A stretch of 5,555 nt of DNA from Tepidisphaeraceae bacterium (GTDB taxonomy: Bacteria > Planctomycetota > Phycisphaerae > Tepidisphaerales > Tepidisphaeraceae), in NCBI GenBank assembly GCA_025450555.1, contig JANWHF010000083.1, positions 1 to 5,555 on the forward strand, in the 5' to 3' direction. The position numbers were made by a program, and so were the translations under genes. Positions 1-4,960 of this stretch are shown here, piece after piece. Each line of letters opens with the position of its first letter. Positions within the stretch are counted from its first letter, which is position 1. The notes below the pieces were generated by a model. The model was not told where the DNA came from. It saw only the letters and a program-made list of their open reading frames with translations, and did not search any database.

Positions 1-48
1 GCGGGATAGAAGCGAGGCGAACTCGAGCGAAGTAAATGCACCCTCCCC

Positions 49-133
49 GCCACGTTTAGCCGCGACGCGACCGCGGAGCGCTTTCCCGGGCGCGCAGAAC
101 GCGCTCCGCTGTCGCGTCGCGGCTAAACGTGGC
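49..133. repeat. TTTAGCCGC-type palindromic element 1
   Basis: Two 33-base arms (49-81 and 101-133) are reverse complements except for one position (C72 opposite T110). They flank a 19-base loop that contains CCCGGG. The outer part of each arm reads GTTTAGCCGCGACGCGAC from outside in. It lies 14 bases past the stop codon of the minus-strand membrane-protein gene, so it could fold in the 3' end of that transcript and act as a terminator or RNA-stabilising hairpin. No T-run follows on either side, so it is not a canonical intrinsic terminator. The innermost 27 bases of the right arm are identical, in reverse complement, to the left part of the element at 5321-5395, so this is a dispersed repeat family and not a chance palindrome. 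Confidence 0.9.
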
Positions 134-147
134 TATCAGCGCCTCAT

Positions 148-705
148 TTAACTTCGTGCTTTCATCGCTTCTTTGATCTCCGCGACATCCAATTGCACTT
201 CCAGCAGCTTTTCGCGGGTGCGGAGCTCGGATTGTTCGATCACCGTGCGAAGGAGAATTGCAGCGCCGCCGATGAGGAAGACCAGTCCGAAAAGCGTCAT
301 CCGGCCGCCGCTCTTGGGGTACAGGCCATCCATTTCCATGAAGACCACTTCCATCAGCACGACAAAGACCCAGATCAGATTCGCCTGGGCAACGCTGTCG
401 CCCCGGCGGTGATAGGTGCCGCGCAGAAGGATTCGGCCCACGATGATCGCGCCGACGATTCCAAAAGCGCCGCCGAGCGCGAAGCCTTCGAGCATGACCG
501 CGGGGCCATTGTGGAAACGGATCGCGAGAATCGCGCTGAGAATGATGGTGCCGATGCTGATCAGAAATCCGAAGGTCAGCCCCGCCTTGCGCGGCCATTC
601 GAGGGGCGATTCCATCAGCCCGGCCAGCGTCTTCTCATATCGGGCACGGGCAGAAGAATTATCGGCTTCGCTTTTCATCAAATTATCTTTGAATTCTGAG
701 TTCAT
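148..705 (-). CDS. Four-TM membrane protein coupled to ECF sigma factor (putative sigma regulator)
   Basis: This 185-residue protein has a charged N-terminus (1-42), four hydrophobic segments at roughly 43-62, 68-93, 108-124 and 136-154, and a charged helical tail (155-185, IEQSELRTREKLLEVQLDVA) with coiled-coil character. Both termini are probably cytoplasmic. The start is fixed by a GGAG ribosome site five bases upstream and by the ATGA overlap with the sigma-factor stop, the usual arrangement for translational coupling. Position makes it a candidate membrane-bound partner or anti-sigma factor of the upstream sigma factor. However, it has no HxxxCxxC zinc anti-sigma motif, so that role is inferred from position only. 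From memory, similar four-TM proteins with an 'IEQ.EL.TREKLLE' tail recur beside ECF sigma genes in planctomycetes; I could not check this. The reading frame stays open upstream through the sigma gene, but that extension is an antisense-like shadow without coding character. Confidence 0.85.
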   Translation of the reverse strand: MNSEFKDNLMKSEADNSSARARYEKTLAGLMESPLEWPRKAGLTFGFLISIGTIILSAILAIRFHNGPAVMLEGFALGGAFGIVGAIIVGRILLRGTYHRRGDSVAQANLIWVFVVLMEVVFMEMDGLYPKSGGRMTLFGLVFLIGGAAILLRTVIEQSELRTREKLLEVQLDVAEIKEAMKARS

Positions 706-1265
706 GGTTTCTCCACTTTTTGCAATAGATCGCGCAGCGCCCGCTTGGCATGAAACAGGCGCGATTTGACGGTGCCGGGCGGAATGCCGATCACTTCCGC
801 CACATCCTGCACCGGCATTTCTTCCAGAAAGTGCAGCGTCAGCACTTCGCGAAAGGGAAGCGGGAGCCGCGAGAGCGCTTGATGCACCTGCTGGGCGTCT
901 TCGGGCGCAAAATGCAGGCGTTCGTCGATTTCCACTTCGATCGCATCGAGATCGCTGACGTTCTGCTCGAGGGCAGGCTCGCTGTATTGCTCGCGCAGAT
1001 AGCGCATCGCCGATCGGCGCGCGATGCGATAGAGCCAGATCGGCAGCGTGCGCGGCTCGCGAAGGGAACCGATCCCGCGGAAAACGCGCATCCAAACTTC
1101 CTGGAGTACGTCCCACTCGATATCGCGCTGCCCCAGCAGTCGGCGGATGTAATAGAGCAGCGGCCGCTCCCATGCGTCCACGAGCTCGCGAAAAGCTTTC
1201 ACGTCGCCCCGCTGGCATCGAACGGCCAGCAATTCCCAGAAAATAACCTGCTTGTGCGTCTGCAC
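702..1265 (-). CDS. RNA polymerase sigma factor, ECF (sigma-70 family)
   Basis: This 187-residue protein has the two-domain layout and usual length of extracytoplasmic-function sigma factors. It would direct RNA polymerase to a dedicated promoter set. Region 2 spans about residues 15-92: WDVLQEVWMRVFRGI (51-65) is the region 2.2 core-binding helix, and LPIWLYRIARRSAMRYLR (74-91) covers the 2.3-2.4 segment that melts and reads the -10. An acidic linker (about 92-122) leads to region 4 (128-181), whose helix-turn-helix PVQDVAEVIG-IPPGTVKSRLFHAKRAL (151-177) reads the -35. The start is GTG at 1263-1265, the first usable codon; no in-frame ATG occurs before residue 59. It is preceded by AGGAG eleven bases upstream. 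It is the first gene of an operon with the overlapping membrane protein, suggesting membrane-signalled control. The stimulus and regulon cannot be read from the sequence. Confidence 0.96.
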   Translation of the reverse strand: MQTHKQVIFWELLAVRCQRGDVKAFRELVDAWERPLLYYIRRLLGQRDIEWDVLQEVWMRVFRGIGSLREPRTLPIWLYRIARRSAMRYLREQYSEPALEQNVSDLDAIEVEIDERLHFAPEDAQQVHQALSRLPLPFREVLTLHFLEEMPVQDVAEVIGIPPGTVKSRLFHAKRALRDLLQKVEKP

Positions 1266-1276
1266 CGTGTTTGTCG

Positions 1277-1281
1277 CTCCT
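1277..1281 (-). promoter_or_regulatory. Ribosome binding site for the GTG-started sigma factor
   Basis: On the minus strand this reads AGGAG, 11 bases before the GTG start, slightly farther than optimal. The upstream TTGTC-A-GACAA palindrome (1283-1293) and a further TTGTC on the plus strand (1271-1275) bracket it. In the mRNA, UUGUC could therefore pair with either of two GACAA copies, and one of these pairings leaves the ribosome site in the loop. The site itself is seen directly; any regulatory folding is inference. Confidence 0.5.
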
Positions 1282-1320
1282 GTTGTCAGACAAGTGCCGG
1301 GCGGAGCAAACGCGGTTCAA

Positions 1321-1336
1321 AAATCTGCAAAGATTT
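1321..1336. other. Small hairpin in the divergent intergenic region
   Basis: AAATCT and AGATTT are perfect six-base complements around the four-base loop GCAA, about 55 bases upstream of the sigma-factor start. It may be an operator or a hairpin in the sigma-operon leader. The whole gene-free stretch 1266-1421 is more AT-rich than its surroundings, as expected for divergent promoters. I could not assign a convincing -35/-10 pair on either strand. A GAACC (minus strand, 1314-1318) and a GTC (1289-1291) resemble ECF promoter boxes but lie 22 bases apart, too far for the usual 16-17. Confidence 0.35.
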
Positions 1337-1421
1337 GTGGATTTGGAAGAAATGCAAGCGGAACAATCATTCGCAGGCGGATTTGGGTCGATTTTTCGAT
1401 GAGGAGAGTCTAAGGAAGAGG

Positions 1422-1565
1422 ATGAACCTTGCTCTTGGTGGAGCTTGGCGATATTTGTGCCCATATATCGGGCCTGCAGGGATCGCAGGTGGTTTAGTTT
1501 ACGTGGGAACGGACGAAAAGGCGTTTTGGCAGACTCAGGCATTTCTGATCGCGTCCGGACTTTAA
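1422..1565 (+). CDS. Doubtful 47-residue ORF overlapping the regulator gene start
   Basis: The ORF starts at ATG behind the best Shine-Dalgarno sequence of this region (AAGGA, five bases before the ATG). It encodes a mildly hydrophobic peptide with a glycine-rich stretch (YIGPAGIAGGLVYVG) and a C-terminus ending FLIASGL. It overlaps the next gene by 40 bases in another frame. Third codon positions are much less GC-rich than in neighbouring genes, which argues against long-term coding selection. It may be a short leader peptide coupled to the regulator, or a decayed fragment of a membrane protein: the pattern faintly recalls the segment before the catalytic domain of PAP2-type phosphatases, but that is speculative. 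I do not recognise a family with confidence. Confidence 0.3.
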   Translation: MNLALGGAWRYLCPYIGPAGIAGGLVYVGTDEKAFWQTQAFLIASGL

Positions 1566-1924
1566 TTGCCGACCAGATTGATTCGGTCGTTCAATTGGAG
1601 ATCCTTCTTCTGCTCCGCGAAGGCGCGGATCGCGAATTTGCTGCGCGCGAAGTGGCCGATGTTTTGCGGATTGGCCCGGCCTGGGCGGAGCCGCATCTGA
1701 TCGGGTTGTGCGTGCGAGGCATGCTGGTTTGCTCGAGCGGCCCGGAGCCGAGGTATCGATATCAACCCAGTTCACCCGAACTCAAAGCCGCCATCGATGA
1801 ACTGGCACAATGTTACGCCGAGCGGCGCGTCAGCGTGACGGCACTGATTTTTTCCCGACCTCCCAATCCCCTGCGCGATTTCTCCGATGCCTTCCGGCTG
1901 AGGAAGGAGCGGCCCAATGGGTGA
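1526..1924 (+). CDS. Winged-helix-like transcriptional regulator (hypothetical)
   Basis: The protein is about 132 residues. From the chosen start, residues 18-70 have a winged-helix rhythm: a helix SVVQLEILLLLREG, then REVADVLRIG, then AEPHLIGLCVRGMLV as likely recognition helix, followed by a short hairpin wing ending RYRYQP. A second helical part (84-106) leads to the conserved-looking tail PLRDFSDAFRLRKE. Related proteins, as I recall them, begin with an 'R.R.LI...IDSV.QLE.LLLLR' segment and sit before DUF5985 membrane genes, as here. No ATG exists in the usable region. TTG at 1526, with AAAAGG four bases upstream, fits the family N-terminus; the TTG at 1445 would add 27 unfamiliar residues. 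Its last eight bases overlap the following gene, so the three genes 1526-2525 probably form an operon. The ligand and target are unknown, and DNA binding is inferred from the fold pattern. Confidence 0.75.
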   Translation: MADSGISDRVRTLIADQIDSVVQLEILLLLREGADREFAAREVADVLRIGPAWAEPHLIGLCVRGMLVCSSGPEPRYRYQPSSPELKAAIDELAQCYAERRVSVTALIFSRPPNPLRDFSDAFRLRKERPNG

Positions 1925-2174
1925 GACGGTATACGCCCTGTGCGCCGTGACGAGTTTTGCCTGCGCGGTTCTGCTGTGGCGGGGCTATCGGCGCAGCGGA
2001 TCGCGTTTTTTGCTGTGGTGCAGTCTTTGTTTTGTCGCCTTGACGGCCAACAATGGCCTGCTGTTTGTCGATCTCGTGCTGCTGCCCAACGTCAACCTGC
2101 TGATGGCGCGAACGGTGCTGGCGCTGATTGGCATGCTGGCGCTGCTGTACGGAATGATCTGGGACTCGGATTGA
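1917..2174 (+). CDS. Small membrane protein, DUF5985-type (first copy)
   Basis: This 85-residue protein has three predicted membrane helices: about 3-21, 31-55 and 62-82. A basic loop RGYRRSGSR follows helix 1, and a polar-hydrophobic NNGLLFVDL motif sits at the end of helix 2. This pattern matches what I know as DUF5985, a family of unknown function. The ATG is preceded by AGGAAGGAG with seven bases spacing, a strong ribosome site lying inside the regulator gene, which it overlaps by eight bases. It is paralogous in pattern to the next gene (basic RR loop after helix 1, then a hydrophobic helix with a short polar break). The pair probably works together in the inner membrane, with the regulator either controlling them or sensing through them; that link is inferred from gene order only. 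Confidence 0.82.
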   Translation: MGETVYALCAVTSFACAVLLWRGYRRSGSRFLLWCSLCFVALTANNGLLFVDLVLLPNVNLLMARTVLALIGMLALLYGMIWDSD

Positions 2175-2201
2175 CTCACGATGGGATACACTTGCGGAGC
2201 A

Positions 2202-2297
2202 AATATGACCGGCGGAACCGCAATGATCCTTGGGGCGTTGGCGAAGCAGAATATGGCCCCTGGAATTGCCATGATGCTCGGGGCGCTGGCGATGGCC
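2202..2297 (+). repeat. Imperfect 48-bp tandem duplication at a gene start
   Basis: Bases 2202-2249 and 2250-2297 align without gaps. Both begin AATATG and continue with a GGAA block. The core 24 bases (2220-2243 versus 2268-2291) differ at four positions. Homology extends upstream over the ribosome-site region (GCGGAGCA before copy 1, GCGAAGCA before copy 2) with a single-base length difference. The duplication therefore copied a start codon and its approach in frame. Confidence 0.85.
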
Positions 2298-2525
2298 GCC
2301 GCGGTGGCCGGAGCATTTTTTCTGCGGTTCTGGCGGCGGACGCGCGATCGGCTGTTCCTGCTGTTTGCGATTGCTTTTCTGTTGATGGGCGTCAACTGGC
2401 TTTTGATGCCGGTCGTCGGCCGGGATGAAATTGAATCCCCCCTGCTTTACTTGCTTCGGCTGATCGCTTTTATCATCATTCTCATTGGAATTGCCGACAA
2501 GAACCGCGCGCACCCGAAGAGCTAA
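2205..2525 (+). CDS. Small membrane protein, DUF5985-type (second copy)
   Basis: The protein has 106 residues from the chosen start. The family-like core is FFLRFWRRTRDRLFLLFAIAF (38-58) followed by VNWLLMPV and a last helix LLYLLRLIAFIIILIGIADK (80-99). The core resembles the preceding gene's helix-RR-helix pattern, so both are probably divergent paralogs. Start choice: ATG 2205 has GGAG five bases upstream. ATG 2181 lacks a ribosome site and adds only eight residues. ATG 2253 would give a 90-residue protein closer to the usual family length. The first 32 residues from 2205 are two copies of a 16-residue unit (MTGGTAMILGALAKQN and MAPGIAMMLGALAMAA), so the N-terminus seems to have been lengthened by duplication. 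The function is unknown. It lies 30 bases after its neighbour in the same operon. Confidence 0.78.
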   Translation: MTGGTAMILGALAKQNMAPGIAMMLGALAMAAAVAGAFFLRFWRRTRDRLFLLFAIAFLLMGVNWLLMPVVGRDEIESPLLYLLRLIAFIIILIGIADKNRAHPKS

Positions 2526-2530
2526 AGATC

Positions 2531-2580
2531 TGAAATTCGGAATTTGAAATTTCAAATTTGGAATATTTGAGATTTGAGAT
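2531..2580. repeat. AT-rich AATTTGAAATTT-type interspersed repeat
   Basis: This AT-rich stretch sits among GC-rich genes and contains a perfect 18-base palindrome AATTTGAAATTTCAAATT (2541-2558), an overlapping near-palindrome AAATTC-G-GAATTT (2533-2545), and two 'TTTGAGAT' units (2567-2574, 2573-2580). Read on the minus strand it would encode the SQISN...LKFQIPNF type of peptide, often seen as spurious translation of such repeats in planctomycete genomes (from memory). It fills most of the 96-base gap between the DUF5985 operon and the antiporter gene. It may contribute promoter-like AT-richness, but I see no good -35/-10 pair. Confidence 0.65.
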
Positions 2581-2621
2581 GCGATTGCTCCGGTCGGGCC
2601 TTTCGCTGAAGCGCAACATCG

Positions 2622-3887
2622 ATGAACTTCTTCGAGCTGAGCAGCGTCCTGATCGCACTGGCTGCGCTGTTCAGCTTTCTCAACTTCAAGTACCTCCGCC
2701 TGCCCACAACCGTCGGCATCATGCTGATGGCGCTGATCGTCTCCACTGTCTTGATCGTGCTGGGCGGATTTGAGCCGGGCATTCGCCAGATCGCCGCTCA
2801 CATCATCGCCGGCGTCGATTTTCAGCACCTGGTGCTTCACGTGATGCTGGCCTTCCTGCTTTTCGCGGGATCGCTGCATTTGGATATGAACCAGCTCAAG
2901 GCGCAATGGACGCCGATCGCGGCACTGGCGCTCATCGGCACCGCCGTTTCGACGCTCATCGTCGCGCTGCTGATTCATGTGGCGCTCGGCGCGATCGGCA
3001 TCGCGCTGCCCTGGCTCTATTGCCTGCTGTTTGGGGCGCTGATTTCGCCGACCGATCCGATCGCGGTGCTGGCGATCATGCGAAGCGTCGGGGCGCCGGC
3101 CGACTTGCAGATCCTCCTGGCGGGCGAATCGATTTTCAACGACGGCGTCGGCGTGGTCTTTTTCCTGTCGCTACTCGATCTGGCAACCGGTGCGACAGGG
3201 CCAAATTGGACGCAGGCGGGCCTGCATTTGCTGATTTCGATGGTTGGCGGAATCGTCCTCGGACTTGCCGCGGGCATTCTGGTTTATCAGATGGTCAAGC
3301 GCGTGGATCAGTATCACGTCGAAATCCTTCTGACGCTGGCGCTGGCGATGGGAAGCTTCACGCTGGCCGAGGCGGTTCATGTTTCCGCGCCGATTGCCGC
3401 CGCCGTCGCGGGGCTGTTCATGGGAAACCATGGACGATCCTTTGGCATGTCCGCCACCACGCAGGAATATCTCGACACGTTCTGGGAACTGATCGACGAA
3501 ATCCTCAACGCACTGCTTTTCATGCTGATCGGCCTGGAAGTGCTGACGATGGATTTTTCCCTTCGCCTTCTGCTGGCGGGAGTGCTTGCCATCGCCATCG
3601 TGCTTTTTTCCAGGGGGCTGAGCGTCTGGGGGATTCTTTCAATCTTCCAATGGCGGGTGTTTCAGAAGGGATCGACCGCGGTATTGGTATGGGGCGGCTT
3701 GCGCGGTGGGTTATCCTTCGCCATGGCGCTGTCGATTCCGCGTGTCCAATTTCGAAATCCGATTGCGGTCATGACGTATTGCGTGGTGGCCTTTTCGATT
3801 GTGGTGCAGGGGTTGAGTATTCGAGGGGTGATCAAGAGAGCGGTGCATGCGAACTCTTCGACTTCTGTCAAACTGAAGAGACCGTGA
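2622..3887 (+). CDS. Na+/H+ antiporter, CPA1 family (Na_H_Exchanger domain)
   Basis: This full-length inner-membrane antiporter of 421 residues has about 12-13 hydrophobic segments. It would exchange cytoplasmic Na+ (or K+/Li+) for external H+, serving pH and salt homeostasis. Diagnostic CPA1 motifs are all present. SPTDPIAVLAIM (142-153) carries the TM4 aspartate D145. GESIFNDGVGVVF (168-180) carries the ion-binding Asn-Asp pair N173-D174. A later helix has LAEAVHVSAPIAAAVAGLFMGN (248-269). FWELIDEILNALLFMLIGLE (287-306) is the conserved late-helix motif. R331 is also conserved-looking, as is WGGLRGGLSFAMAL (357-370) with R361. The protein ends in a short basic cytoplasmic tail without the long regulatory or RCK/TrkA-C domain some relatives have. 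The ATG has only a weak GAAG upstream. It stands alone between two repeats and is probably its own transcription unit. Ion specificity cannot be read from the sequence. Confidence 0.95.
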   Translation: MNFFELSSVLIALAALFSFLNFKYLRLPTTVGIMLMALIVSTVLIVLGGFEPGIRQIAAHIIAGVDFQHLVLHVMLAFLLFAGSLHLDMNQLKAQWTPIAALALIGTAVSTLIVALLIHVALGAIGIALPWLYCLLFGALISPTDPIAVLAIMRSVGAPADLQILLAGESIFNDGVGVVFFLSLLDLATGATGPNWTQAGLHLLISMVGGIVLGLAAGILVYQMVKRVDQYHVEILLTLALAMGSFTLAEAVHVSAPIAAAVAGLFMGNHGRSFGMSATTQEYLDTFWELIDEILNALLFMLIGLEVLTMDFSLRLLLAGVLAIAIVLFSRGLSVWGILSIFQWRVFQKGSTAVLVWGGLRGGLSFAMALSIPRVQFRNPIAVMTYCVVAFSIVVQGLSIRGVIKRAVHANSSTSVKLKRP

Positions 3888-3902
3888 ACTTCAAGAGCCA
3901 AC

Positions 3903-3977
3903 TTTAGCCGCCCGGCTTGTCGGGCGCTGGTCTGATCGCAAATGCGAGAACAGCGCCCGACAAGCCGGGCGGCTAAA
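3903..3977. repeat. TTTAGCCGC-type palindromic element 2 (perfect 27-bp arms)
   Basis: Left arm 3903-3929 and right arm 3951-3977 are perfect reverse complements of 27 bases, beginning TTTAGCCGCCCGG and ending CCGGGCGGCTAAA. The 21-base spacer contains a small TCGC/GCGA hairpin. Each arm also folds on itself (GCCCG, six-base loop, CGGGC), so the element can form either one long hairpin or two short ones, as in bacterial REP/BIME elements. It starts 15 bases after the antiporter stop and could end or stabilise that transcript, though no T-run follows. It shares its outer nine bases with elements 1 and 3, but its interior is different. Confidence 0.92.
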
Positions 3978-4013
3978 CTCAGGCAGATGCGCGCAGCGGG
4001 CAAATCTCTCAAT

Positions 4014-4047
4014 GGGCGGTTCAATTCCGCCCGCAATCCGATAAAAT
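4014..4047 (+). promoter_or_regulatory. Hairpin and candidate promoter of the phosphoesterase gene
   Basis: GGGCGG (4014-4019) and CCGCCC (4027-4032) form a six-base stem with a seven-base loop. An alternative partner for part of this stem is GCGGGC at 3996-4001 (with GCCCGC 4029-4034). A TAAAAT box at 4042-4047, fitting the -10 pattern TANNNT, lies 16 bases after TTCAAT (4020-4025), a mediocre -35. The -10 ends seven bases before the ATG at 4055, and no Shine-Dalgarno sequence is visible. If this promoter is used, the transcript would be leaderless or nearly so. This is an inference from spacing. Confidence 0.4.
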
Positions 4048-4054
4048 CCCCCTC

Positions 4055-4960
4055 ATGCCAATCACACTCCATCCTATTTCGCGGCGGCGGTTCCTGGCGG
4101 GTTCGATTGCCGCGGGGATTTCGGTGGCGATCAGCCGATATGGATTTGCCGACGGCGCGTCGGCCGATCCGCATCGCTTCGCCCTGCTGTCCGACACGCA
4201 CATTGCCGACGACCGTACCGCACATGAGCGCGGCGTAACGATGTACGACCATCTCCAGCAGGCCATCGGCGAAGTCGCGGCGATGAGCCCCGCCCCTGCC
4301 GCCATGATCGTCAACGGCGACTGCGCCTACCACTTTGGGAAGTCCGCTGATTACGAACAGTTTCTCGGATTGATCGATCCGATTCGCAAAGCGGGTTGGC
4401 CGATCCATCTGGCGATGGGAAATCACGACGATCGGCCCAATTTCTGGAATGCGATTCCCGGCGACAGCGATCGCGTGAAATCACTTGACGATCGGCAGGT
4501 TCTGGTAATTGAGACGCCGGCCGTCGATTGGATCATGCTGGATTCGCTGGACAAGACCAACTCGACGCCGGGCATCCTGGGCAAAGCGCAGCTCGACTGG
4601 CTGGCGGCGGAGCTGGACCACCGCAAAGAGCGCAAGATTATCGTGATGGTGCATCATCAGCCCGACACGCGGGAAAAGGTGGAGGGATTGATCGACACGC
4701 CGCAGTTATTGGAGACGCTGCTGCCGCGCAAGCAGGTCAAGGCGCTGCTGTACGGCCACACCCACGAATGGCGCGTCGAGAAGCGCGATGATCTTCATTG
4801 CATCAATCTCCCGGCCGTCGCCTATGTCTTCAAACAGGGCGAGCCGAGCGGCTGGACGGATGCGCATGTCAGCAATGACAGCCTGACGTTGGAACTTCAC
4901 TGCCTCGACAAAAGTCATCCCAAGAATGGCGACACACACAAGCTGGTCTTCCGCACTTAA
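4055..4960 (+). CDS. Tat-exported calcineurin-like metallophosphoesterase
   Basis: The protein has 301 residues. The N-terminus carries a twin-arginine signal (SRRRFLAGSIAAGISVA, residues 9-25) with a likely cleavage after ASA at 37, so it is exported folded, metals included, across the inner membrane. All metal-site motifs of the calcineurin-like superfamily occur in order: D47-T-H49 (LLSDTHIAD), G88-D89 (VNGDC), G122-N-H-D (MGNHDD), H200 (VMVHHQP) and G234-H-T-H237 (YGHTHEW). This DxH/GD/GNHD/H/GHxH set is complete, so the enzyme should be an active dinuclear-metal phosphoesterase. The compact size and GHTH ending resemble class III cyclic-nucleotide-type phosphodiesterases. The substrate is unknown, and export makes an intracellular cAMP role unlikely. 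The stop codon abuts the next start (TAAATG). ATG 4055 gives the signal peptide intact and is the natural start. Confidence 0.93.
   Translation: MPITLHPISRRRFLAGSIAAGISVAISRYGFADGASADPHRFALLSDTHIADDRTAHERGVTMYDHLQQAIGEVAAMSPAPAAMIVNGDCAYHFGKSADYEQFLGLIDPIRKAGWPIHLAMGNHDDRPNFWNAIPGDSDRVKSLDDRQVLVIETPAVDWIMLDSLDKTNSTPGILGKAQLDWLAAELDHRKERKIIVMVHHQPDTREKVEGLIDTPQLLETLLPRKQVKALLYGHTHEWRVEKRDDLHCINLPAVAYVFKQGEPSGWTDAHVSNDSLTLELHCLDKSHPKNGDTHKLVFRT

Noticed and set aside
3..35. Possible C-terminal tail of a plus-strand gene entering from the left edge (ending at TAA 33-35)
   Set aside because: Only ten codons are visible, with no recognisable sequence and no way to tell coding from chance.
56..598. 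A 180-codon minus-strand frame covering palindrome 1
   Set aside because: It is a shadow of the membrane-protein gene in another frame; its C-terminus is translated repeat.
1289..1318. ECF-type autoregulated promoter (GAACC ... GTC) before the sigma gene
   Set aside because: The spacer is 22 bases, longer than the 16-17 expected; not supported.
148..1542. A 464-codon minus-strand frame containing the membrane protein as its C-terminal part
   Set aside because: Its N-terminal two thirds overlap the clear ECF sigma gene in another frame and are Arg/Ala/Ser-rich shadow sequence. The ATGA overlap and GGAG site place the real start at 705.
1445..1565. Programmed -1 frameshift joining the 47-codon ORF to the regulator
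   Set aside because: No proper X XXY YYZ slippery heptamer lies in the overlap, and the fused N-terminus would not fit the regulator's expected start.
1830..2978. A 382-codon minus-strand frame across the DUF5985 genes and antiporter start
   Set aside because: It is antisense to three well-supported plus-strand genes and the AT-rich repeat; its Gln/His/Arg-rich composition is typical of a shadow frame.
2906..3907. A 333-codon plus-strand frame inside the antiporter gene
   Set aside because: It is a +2-frame shadow of the antiporter, Arg/Gly-rich, without motifs.
3903..3977. Canonical rho-independent terminator after the antiporter
   Set aside because: The stem is strong but there is no T-run after either arm and the loop is long; better described as a repeat that may influence 3' ends.
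3662..4426. A 254-codon minus-strand frame across the antiporter end, palindrome 2 and phosphoesterase start
   Set aside because: It is antisense to two genes with intact family motifs and reads through a palindrome; no recognisable domain.
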